25,084 nucleotides of DNA from NCBI GenBank assembly GCA_013215525.1, contig JABSQY010000018.1:1-25084 (forward strand). Direction: 5' to 3'. The DNA comes from Nanoarchaeales archaeon (GTDB lineage Archaea > Nanobdellota > Nanobdellia > Woesearchaeales > UBA583). The notes beneath the pieces are model-generated. The model was not told the DNA's origin and made no database searches. It saw nothing but the letters and a program-made list of their open reading frames with translations. A program made the translations under genes and the position numbers. Of this stretch, positions 13,657 through 21,439 are shown one piece after another. Every line of letters begins with the position of its first letter. The first letter of the stretch is position 1.

Positions 13657-16422
13657 ATGTTTAAAAAATTGTTATTATTGATATTGATGTTTGTAAGTTT
13701 TAGTTCAGTAGGATATTCACTTGAGTTTATTTCTACTTGGAATACTAGTAAATCTGGGTCATCTGATTCTTTATCAATTAGTTTACCTTTGGAGTCTTCT
13801 GGGAATTATAATTTTTATGTTGATTGGGGTGATAATACTAATGATACAATTACTTCTTCATCTCAAAAAGAACATTTATATCCTTCTGAGGGAGTTTATA
13901 CTGTTAAAATAAGTGGAACAATTATTGGATTTAGATTTAATAATAATAATGATAGAAAAAAAATAATTAATATTGAACAGTGAGGGGATTTAAGAGTAGG
14001 AAATAATAATGGTTATTTTTATGGTGCATCAAATTTAAAATCTAATGCGACAGATAGTTTAGATTTAACTGGGACTACTAAACTGAAATATATGTTTCGT
14101 TCTGCTTCTTTATTTAATGCCAACTTAAGTGGTTGGGACGTTAGTTATGTTGATGATATGAAGGGAATGTTTTATGGCGCTTCTTTATTTAATGGGGATA
14201 TAAGTTCTTGGAGTGTTAGTGAGGTTGAAGATATGGAAATTATGTTTCGTTCTGCTACTTCATTTGATGGAGATTTAAGTTCTTGGAATGTTCTTGAGGT
14301 TGATGATATGGATGGTATGTTTCGTTCCGCTTCTTCTTTTACTAGTAATTTAAGTTTGTGGGATGTTAGTGATGTTACAGAGATGAAGCGTATGTTTGAG
14401 TCTGCTTCTTTATTTAATAGTGATTTAAATTCTTGGGATGTGCGAAAAGTTGAAGATATGGATAGTATGTTTCGTTCCGCTTCTTTATTTGATAGTAATT
14501 TTAGTTCTTGGAATTTGGATAATGTTGATGATATGGAAAATATGTTTCGTTCTGCTATTTCTTTTAATGGAGATTTAAGTGGGTGGGATGTAGAAAATGT
14601 TGAGGATATGACTAGAATGTTTGATTCTGCTATTTCTTTTAATGGAGATTTAAGTGGGTGGGATGTAGAAAATGTTGAAGATATGGATAATATGTTTTTT
14701 AATGCTACTTTATTTAATAGTGATTTAAGTTCTTGGTATGTTGGTGATGTTCAAGATATGGAAAGTATGTTTGAGTCAGCAACTTCTTTTACAAGTGATT
14801 TAAATTCTTGGGATGTGGGGAATGTGAAAAATATGAAAAATATGTTTAGGTACGCTTCTTCTTTTAATAGTAATTTAAGTTCTTGGACTATAGGTGATGT
14901 TAGAGAAATGGATAATATGTTTGATTCTGCTACTTCATTTAATGGAGATTTAAGTGGGTGGGATGTGAGTGGTGTTGAAGATATGGAGGATATGTTTAAG
15001 TATGCTTCTTCTTTTAATAGTGATATCAGTTTGTGGAATGTGGGTAATGTTATTGATATGAAACAGATGTTTAAGGGGGCAACTTCTTTTAATGGAAATT
15101 TAAGTGGGTGGGATGTAGAAAATGTTATTGAGATGGATAATATGTTTTCTTACGCTTCTTCATTTAGTGGGGATTTGAGTGACTGGGATGTAGATAATGT
15201 TGAAGATATGAGTAGAATGTTTGAGTCTACTACTTCTTTTAATAGTAATTTAAGTTCTTGGAATATAGAGAGTGTTGAAGATATGAAACATATGTTTGAT
15301 AATTCTAAATTGTCAGTTGATTATTATTCAAGTATTTTAGTTAGTTGGTATGCATATTTAACTCCTGAACGTGATGTTACTTTAGGAGCTTTAAATATTG
15401 ATTATTATAATACTTCAACTTATTATAGGCAAAATTTAATTGATATTTATAATTGGACAATTATTGATGGGAATCCAATAATTGATTCAGATGGTGATGG
15501 GACATATGATGATTTAGATAATTTGAGAGGGAATTTGAGTAATGTTCCTGGTAATTCTGATTTGAATGTTTCAGGTGGTGGTGATTGGATTTCAGTAGAT
15601 GTAGTTAATTTAAATTTTACAAAATCATCAGGTAAAAAATTATTTGATATTACTATGAATTTATCAGTTAATATATTATATATGGAAAAAATTGTTATTG
15701 AAAGAATTGATAATGATAACACAAATACTTTTTTAATTAGAGGTTTTAATTTATCTGGAAATGATTTTAAAACTATTTATTTTGATTTTAGTGAGAATTC
15801 AAAATTTGAAAATAAACTGTGCATTATTGATGATGAGATTAATTCTTTTAGTTCTGTTACTCAGAATTGTAATGGTGATGATGAGTTTTTATTTGAGAAT
15901 GTTTTATCATTAGGAGAATCAGCTCAAAGAAGTAATTCATATATTAATATTAGTTGGGATAATTATGATGATAAAATTTTAAAAATTGTTGGATTAAAAC
16001 ATTCAGCTATTAAACAATATATTAAAACTACGGCTATTCCTACTACTAGTTCTAGTTCTTCAAGTGGAGGAAGTGGAGGGAGTTATTGGACGTGTTTATC
16101 ACCTTTAGTTCTAATTGATGGAGATTGTATTGAACCTGTTATTGAAGATGAGACTGAAGAGGTTATTGAGTATGATACTTCAAGGGTTGTTGATGATTCA
16201 AATTATGAATCAATTTCAGATGAGGTTAGTGTTGAGGCTTTTGCAGAGCATGAAGATTCAGTTATAGAGACTGTTCCAGTAGAAAAAGAGTTACAAGATG
16301 TTACTTGTTCTGGTTTTTGGGCTTGTTACTGGTGGGCATTGTTGTTAATTATACTTGTATGTTTATTTAGTTATTACTATTATAATAATAAGAAAAATCA
16401 AATTAATGATAATCATGAATAA
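13657..16422 (+). pseudogene. BspA-type (DUF285) repeat surface protein interrupted by an in-frame TGA
   Basis: One continuous frame of 921 codons apart from TGA at 13981-13983 (codon 109). The ATG at 13657 begins a signal peptide (MFKKLLLLILMFVSFSSVGYS). Residues about 22-108 are the family's PKD-like head (FISTWNTSKSGSSDS...YVDWGDNT...GTIIGFRFNN). The stop falls at INIEQ-stop-GDLRVGN, where family members carry QWGD. Without it the frame continues through YFYGASNL...DLTGTTKLKYMF into 16 repeats of 25 residues (MFxxAxxFNxDLSxWDV...V.DM) and their C-cap. Then come DSDGDGTYDDLDN, the shared C-terminal domain ending GLKHSAIKQY, a Ser/Gly linker, a Cys loop (WTCLSPL...GDC), an acidic linker and a C-x(5)-C-YWW transmembrane anchor with NNKKNQIN tail. 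As read, only a 108-residue exported fragment is made. A recent nonsense mutation, readthrough or a base-call error are all possible. The rest of the frame is undamaged. Confidence 0.85.
14092..15291 (+). repeat. Sixteen perfect 75-nt BspA repeats
   Basis: Sixteen consecutive units of exactly 75 nt begin with ATGTTT and encode 25 residues each, with no insertions or deletions. A 17th partial unit starts at 15292 and leads into the C-cap. Units 7 and 8 share 53 identical consecutive bases (14551-14603 and 14626-14678), pointing to recent duplication or gene conversion. The protein repeat is the leucine-rich-like DUF285 fold seen in Mycoplasma and BspA-family surface proteins. Confidence 0.95.
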
Positions 16423-16451
16423 AAGTTTAAATTTATTTAATCTTTTATTTT

Positions 16452-16507
16452 AGTTGAGAAATGAAACTTTAATATTAGTACAATGAAGTTTATGAAAGTT
16501 ATTTTAA
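16452..16507 (+). promoter_or_regulatory. Diverged promoter module of fifth surface gene
   Basis: AGTTGAGAAATGAAACTTTA (16452-16471) aligns with the GAAACTTTA element of the other surface genes and starts GAAACTTT 67 bp before the ATG at 16530 (66 in genes 2 and 4). GTTTATGAAAGTTAT follows, matching GTTTATGTGTAGTTAT. The TATA is weak: TTATTTTAA at 16499-16507, centred about 27 bp before the ATG. This is the most diverged of the four modules. Confidence 0.5.
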
Positions 16508-16529
16508 GTTAGTTTTGTTAATTAATTAT

Positions 16530-19307
16530 ATGTATAAATATTATTATTTTAAAAAGAATTTTATTTTAAAATTTATTATAAGTTTTATATCTATTTTTTT
16601 ATATTTTTTAATTAACCTTAATTTTATTTTTGCTTTAAATGGAATTGGTACTTCTTTAAATCCTTATGAAATTTCTTCTTGTCTTGAGTTAAATGAAATA
16701 CGAAATTTATCTGGGAATAGTTTTATTTTAGTTAATAATGTTGATTGTTCTGATACTATTAATTGGGTCAATTCTTATGGTACTGGATTTGAACCTATTG
16801 GAAATAATTCAAATCTTTTTTTTGGTGAAATTGATGGTAATGGTTTTACAATTTCAAATTTATTTATTAATATTTCTTCAGAGAATGTTAGTTTGTTTGA
16901 AAAAGTTACAAGTTTTAATTTATATGATTTAACTTTAGAAAATTTATTTATTAATTCAGTTGTTGTTAATAATGTTGATGGAATTATTGGAGATTGTAGC
17001 GCTTTATGTAATATTTCAAATATTAATTTATTATATTCTTCAAATGAAGATACTACTTTAGTTATTGATAATTTAATTGGTAATCATTTAAATATTACTA
17101 ATAATATTTTAGGTTTAAATGTTATAGGTACAACTGATTGGGTTTCTAATTCAGTTCTTAATTTAAATTTTTCAAAAAATTCAGTTAAAATTGTTAACAT
17201 TATTATGGATTTATCTAATACAGTTTTAGATATGAGTGATGTTGTTTTTAATGAAGTTTTAAATATGAGTGAACATACTTTACTTGTGTCAGGGTTTAAT
17301 TTGCAAGGTAGTGATAGTGCAGTATTATATTTTAAATTACATAATAGTTTAACTTTTTTAGATGAGGTTTGTGTTAAAAATTCTCATAGTATTTCAAGTT
17401 TAGATTTTAGTTATAATTGTACAAACTCAGATGAATTTTTATTTTCTAATTTGTCTAACCTTGCTGAATTTGAATCAAAAATAAATTCAAATATTATTTT
17501 AACTTGGGAAGATTATGATAAAAGTATTTTAAAAATTGCTGGTTTATCTTATTTTTTAGTTAAACAATCTTTAATGAATCCACCAGAATCTGTTGAATCT
17601 CCAGAATCTGTTGATTCTGATTTACCTACGTCAGAATTTAATTTACAAGGTAGTGGAACTTATACTAATCCTTTTAAAATTTTTTCTTGTGGAGATTTAA
17701 ATCAAGTTAGATTAGATTTGTCTTCAACTTATTTACTTGAAATGAATGTTGATTGTTCTGGGACATATTTTGTTCCAATTGGAAATTCTTCAAATAAATT
17801 TACTGGAGTTTTTTTAGGAAATAAAAATAAAATTTCAAATTTATATATTATTGGAACTGATTATTTAGGATTGTTTGGAGCTGTTGAAAATTCAGATATT
17901 TCAAATCTATATTTAAGTAATGTTAAAGTTATTGGTTCTGATAATGTTGGCGCTTTGTCTGGAAGTGTTTCAGATACTGAGATTAAAAATATTATTGTTA
18001 CAGGTTCTATACGTGGAAATGATAATGTTGCAGGAGTTGTAGGTTTTAGTTATAATACTGACATTTATAATTCTTATTTTGATGGTTCTGTTTCAGGAGA
18101 AAATAATGTTGCAGGGATTATTGGAAAAAATAATGGAGGAATTTATAATAGTTTTTCAGTTGTAGGGTTGAGCGCTCAAAGTAATTATGATGTGATTGGT
18201 GTTGGTGGTATTTTTGAAAATAATTATTGGTTGGATATAACTTCCAATTCAGATTCAACATCTACTGGGATAAAAATAGTTGATGAGAATTATTTTAATT
18301 ATAGAAATAAACCTATGGATGTTTGGGATAGTGATGTTTGGAACTGGGAGTTTGATAAGTTGCCTAATTTTGAATTTTCTGACGAGGATTCAGATGGAGT
18401 AAAAGATGTTTTAGATAAGCTTGTTGGAGATGATGATGATATTGATACAAATGTATTTGGTCTCGATATTGAAATGAGTGGAAATTTTAATTGGAATCAA
18501 AATTCAGATTTAACTTTATATTTTAGTGAAAATGATGGGACTAAAATTGTTGATACTAAAAAAGATTTATCGATTTATCCATTTTATATGGAAAATATTG
18601 TTATAGAACTTGAAAATATATCGACTAGAAATAGTTTATTATTAAAAGGTTTTGATTTGAAAAATGATGAAACTAAAACTATTTATTTTAAATTTTTAGA
18701 TGATGAAAATTTTAATGAAAATATTTGTATTAAAGATGAAGAAGTAAATTCAATTAATACAGTTTCTGAGAGTTGTAATGGAGATAATGAGTATTTGTTT
18801 GAAGATGTTAAAACTATGTCCTCAAGTAGTTCTAAAACTGTGTCGCACATTGATATTAGTTGGGAAAATTATGGTATTAGATTATTAAAAATTGAAGGTT
18901 TAAATAATTCAGCAGTTGTACAATTTGATAATTCAAATGATGATTATAATTATGATTTAGATAATGTGCCTATCAATAATATTGATAATAATAATTCACC
19001 TATTTTATATAGTTCTACTTCATCTGGTTTAGTTAATATCACTACTATTAATCAAAGTGATAATGGAAGTGATGTTATTAGTACAAGTAATAATAGTTCT
19101 GATAGTGTTGCTCCTAAAGATGTTGTAAAAACTATATCTACAGAACCTTTAGTTGATAATACTATCATTGATTCAAGTGATGATATTTTAGAAATTACTA
19201 ATAATTCAACTTATAATTCAACTAATATTAATGAAAGTGGTTTTTCTTGTGATTGGCTAAATTGTAGGATATGGATTATTGGTGGTACAATATTTTTATT
19301 ATGGTAA
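16530..19307 (+). CDS. Two-module surface protein with few GLUG repeats, 925 aa
   Basis: The ATG at 16530 is preferred over an upstream TTG (16515) because it fits the TATA spacing. The N-terminus is a long signal anchor (KKNFILKFIISFISIFLYFLINLNFIFA). The chassis occurs twice. Module 1 (about residues 35-360) has an N-cap (GTSLNPYEISSCLELNEIR, FEPIG, FFGEIDGNGF), almost no GLUG repeats, and a C-terminal domain with a Cys pair and degenerate GLSYFLVKQS. After a PESVESPESVDS linker, module 2 (from about 370) repeats the N-cap (GSGTYTNPFKIFSC), has about three degenerate GLUG units, then NKPMDVWDS, DEDSDGVKDVLD and a second C-terminal domain ending GLNNSAVVQF. A long Asn/Ser/Asp linker leads to a short anchor, CDWLNCRIWIIGG, where the protein stops abruptly. 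The basic cytoplasmic tail of the other paralogues is missing, so the 3' end may be truncated. It converges on the next gene with only 22 bp between stops. Confidence 0.9.
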   Translation: MYKYYYFKKNFILKFIISFISIFLYFLINLNFIFALNGIGTSLNPYEISSCLELNEIRNLSGNSFILVNNVDCSDTINWVNSYGTGFEPIGNNSNLFFGEIDGNGFTISNLFINISSENVSLFEKVTSFNLYDLTLENLFINSVVVNNVDGIIGDCSALCNISNINLLYSSNEDTTLVIDNLIGNHLNITNNILGLNVIGTTDWVSNSVLNLNFSKNSVKIVNIIMDLSNTVLDMSDVVFNEVLNMSEHTLLVSGFNLQGSDSAVLYFKLHNSLTFLDEVCVKNSHSISSLDFSYNCTNSDEFLFSNLSNLAEFESKINSNIILTWEDYDKSILKIAGLSYFLVKQSLMNPPESVESPESVDSDLPTSEFNLQGSGTYTNPFKIFSCGDLNQVRLDLSSTYLLEMNVDCSGTYFVPIGNSSNKFTGVFLGNKNKISNLYIIGTDYLGLFGAVENSDISNLYLSNVKVIGSDNVGALSGSVSDTEIKNIIVTGSIRGNDNVAGVVGFSYNTDIYNSYFDGSVSGENNVAGIIGKNNGGIYNSFSVVGLSAQSNYDVIGVGGIFENNYWLDITSNSDSTSTGIKIVDENYFNYRNKPMDVWDSDVWNWEFDKLPNFEFSDEDSDGVKDVLDKLVGDDDDIDTNVFGLDIEMSGNFNWNQNSDLTLYFSENDGTKIVDTKKDLSIYPFYMENIVIELENISTRNSLLLKGFDLKNDETKTIYFKFLDDENFNENICIKDEEVNSINTVSESCNGDNEYLFEDVKTMSSSSSKTVSHIDISWENYGIRLLKIEGLNNSAVVQFDNSNDDYNYDLDNVPINNIDNNNSPILYSSTSSGLVNITTINQSDNGSDVISTSNNSSDSVAPKDVVKTISTEPLVDNTIIDSSDDILEITNNSTYNSTNINESGFSCDWLNCRIWIIGGTIFLLW

Positions 19308-19329
19308 GTTACTATTATTTATTTATCTA

Positions 19330-21201
19330 TTATTTTCTTTCTTCAAATTCTTGGTCAAAATCAAATTCATCATCAGTAGTTTGTTGTTGAGTGTTTACTT
19401 GTGTTTGAGTTGGAGTTTGTGGCGTCTCTTCGAAGTCTATTTCTTGTTCATAGTCATAATCATTATTATTAGTAGTTTGCTCTTCTGTAACTGCTTGTGT
19501 TGGAGTTGTAGTTTCTATTGTTGGAGTATCTTCAAAGTCTATCTCTTGATCAAAGTCATAATCATCTTCTATAAATTCACTTTCATTTACTGGTTCTATT
19601 TCTTTTTGCTTATTTATGATTTGTTTGTTTTCTTTTATTTTATTTGAAGTTTGTACTTGTTCTTTATTTTCTTGTTTAGGTTTTTTAATTGTGTTTATAT
19701 TATTATTTCCACCAACTAAATCAAAGTCATCTTTATTTATTTTAGTTGTATTTTCTTTTACAATTTGTTTTCTTTCTTGTTTGTTTTCTTGTTTTGGTTT
19801 TGAAGTTGTTTCTGATTCTTTTTGTTTTGTATCTAATTCTTTTTTGAATTCTTTTGTGTGTGGTAGTGTTTCTTCAATCTCTTTTCTTGTAGGGACGTTT
19901 TCAACTTTGTCGTGACCTAATACATATTGTTTTTCTTTACCAATGTTTTGGAAAAATTTAATTATTTTTGTTAAAAACTTTTCTTTCTTTTTTGGTTTTA
20001 TATTGTTTTGAATATGTTGTTTATGTTTGTTGATTTTTTTTTCTGTGTGTGGTAATGTTCTTGCAACTTCTTCTTTTGTTGGAATGTCTTCAACTTTGTC
20101 ATGTCCTAATGTGTATTGTTTTTCTTTACCAATGTTTTGTATAAATTTAATTATTTTAGTTAATATTTTTTCTTTTCTTTTTGGATTTTGATTTTTTGAT
20201 AAATTATCAATTACTTTATTTTTTGCTTTTGTACTTTTTAGAGTTTCTTCTAATTCTTCTTCAGATGGCATTCCTTTTATTGTGTTCCAGTTTTCTTCTG
20301 GTTTTTGGTATTTGTAAAATAAGTATCTTATTATTCTTTGGTATAATTTTCTTTTCTTTTTTTGTTTTACAATTTTTGCTGTGTGTGGTAGTGTTTCATC
20401 TAGTTCTTTTAGTGTTGGCATTCCTTTTATATTACTCCAGTTGTCTTGTTTTGTAAATAGGTTTGATATTTTATTTTGAATTTTATCAAGTATTGAATCT
20501 TCTAAAACATCTTTTTTAATTTGTTGTTTTCTTTGTTTATCTTTTAATTTTCTTTCTTGAAAATGTTTAGTTTCTCTTTGTTTTATTCTTTCATCAACTA
20601 GTTCATCTTCAGTTTTAATTTTTGTATAAAACTCATCATATTTTTTTTTATCTTTAATGTATTTTTCATCAAACCATAAAAATTTGTATCCTGAAAGTGT
20701 AAGTATCCCTGCAACTAAATAATAAATTAAAAAAATTGAACTTCCTAGTTCGTTGAAGAAAAATCTATACATGTAATAGAAAAGAGGGAAAAAAATTCCA
20801 TTGAATGCAAGCGGCATACCTAGAGAATCACGAATGTCATATTCCCAGTTTCTTGCCATTGATAAAACACAAGCTATTGCAAAAAAGTAAATAAATAGTA
20901 TAAAAAGTATATCTACATTTGGAGAGTAAAAAATAATTCCAAATAAAATTGTTGAAATTCCAAATGTCATAAATGTTGATATGTTTTCAAGGATTAGATT
21001 AAATTGTGTCGGTGGTCGTACATCAGTACTTCTAATTACCACCATAACTATATATAAAATAGAAGAAAATAACATAGTTATTATTCCTTCTGAGAATAAG
21101 CTTGATGAAAAAAAATATATGACTAAAAGTCCAGAGATAAATACAATTATAGGAAGTACACTTCCGTAATCTATATTTCTCTGTAATTTTAATGCTTCCA
21201 T
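19330..21201 (-). CDS. Six-helix membrane protein with repeated-motif cytoplasmic tail, 623 aa
   Basis: I do not recognise the family. Six hydrophobic helices lie at about 14-34, 37-56, 72-92, 96-115, 128-149 and 154-173. A lysine-rich, coiled-coil-like stretch (about 185-250) follows. Four copies of a short motif come next: NWSNIKGMPTLKELDETLPHT (split 254-264 and 265-274), NWNTIKGMPSEEELEETL (304-321), and two beginning GHDKVE with IPTKEE or VPTRKE before TLPHT (366-386, 430-449). Basic segments such as EKILTKIIKFIQNIGKEKQY link them. The end holds acidic repeats DDYDFDQEIDFEDTP (546-560), DYDYEQEIDFEETP (581-594) and DEFDFDQEFEE (611-621). The layout suggests a membrane scaffold whose tail binds a partner several times over; this is inference. 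It starts at an ATG with TAATATAAT about 27 bp upstream. Confidence 0.88.
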   Translation of the reverse strand: MEALKLQRNIDYGSVLPIIVFISGLLVIYFFSSSLFSEGIITMLFSSILYIVMVVIRSTDVRPPTQFNLILENISTFMTFGISTILFGIIFYSPNVDILFILFIYFFAIACVLSMARNWEYDIRDSLGMPLAFNGIFFPLFYYMYRFFFNELGSSIFLIYYLVAGILTLSGYKFLWFDEKYIKDKKKYDEFYTKIKTEDELVDERIKQRETKHFQERKLKDKQRKQQIKKDVLEDSILDKIQNKISNLFTKQDNWSNIKGMPTLKELDETLPHTAKIVKQKKKRKLYQRIIRYLFYKYQKPEENWNTIKGMPSEEELEETLKSTKAKNKVIDNLSKNQNPKRKEKILTKIIKFIQNIGKEKQYTLGHDKVEDIPTKEEVARTLPHTEKKINKHKQHIQNNIKPKKKEKFLTKIIKFFQNIGKEKQYVLGHDKVENVPTRKEIEETLPHTKEFKKELDTKQKESETTSKPKQENKQERKQIVKENTTKINKDDFDLVGGNNNINTIKKPKQENKEQVQTSNKIKENKQIINKQKEIEPVNESEFIEDDYDFDQEIDFEDTPTIETTTPTQAVTEEQTTNNNDYDYEQEIDFEETPQTPTQTQVNTQQQTTDDEFDFDQEFEERK

Positions 21202-21223
21202 ACTATTATAATACTATTTTATC

Positions 21224-21232
21224 ATTATATTA
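21224..21232 (-). promoter_or_regulatory. TATA box of six-helix membrane protein gene
   Basis: On the minus strand TAATATAAT is centred about 27 bp before the ATG at 21201. It has the same leaderless spacing as other genes in the window. The GAAACTTTA surface-gene element is absent. Confidence 0.5.
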
Positions 21233-21329
21233 CTTTATTGTTATTGATTAGTTATGATATTAAAATTACTTTGTAATTTCATTATATTATCTTGCTTTCG
21301 AACATGCTTTGAAACGGATGCTTTTTCAC

Positions 21330-21397
21330 CTGAGCACTAATTTTTTTTGGGTCGAGGAGATATAGATTCTACCTCGACCAAAAAAATCAGCACTCAG
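21330..21397. repeat. 68-nt imperfect hairpin in the 238-bp intergenic gap
   Basis: The left arm starts CTGAG and ends GGGTCGAGG (21330-21357). The right arm starts CCTCGACC and ends CACTCAG (21372-21397). The arms pair over about 26 bp with three mismatches and two bulges, enclosing a 14-nt loop (21358-21371). Runs of T and A lie inside the stem. The core is clearly more GC-rich than the surroundings. It sits downstream of the pirin gene and upstream of the membrane-protein gene, both on the minus strand. Candidates are a small structured RNA, a MITE-like element or an RNA processing site. The rest of 21202-21439 shows only a TATA box for the leftward gene. Confidence 0.6.
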
Positions 21398-21439
21398 ATA
21401 AAAAATCCTCCTAACTTCATCGTTTATATTTTCTTATTT

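Noticed and set aside
13981..13983. Genome-wide reassignment of TGA to Trp
   Set aside because: Trp is encoded by TGG at dozens of positions in the same genes. In so AT-rich a genome with a reassigned code, TGA would be the common Trp codon. It remains only as one option for this single site.
21330..21397. Intrinsic terminator for the pirin gene
   Set aside because: No U-tract follows the stem on either strand; the T/A runs are inside the stem itself.
21385..21430. Box C/D-like small RNA on the minus strand (CGATGA ... CTGA)
   Set aside because: The boxes are imperfect, spacing is irregular and no C'/D' pair is clear. The hairpin is the better supported structure.
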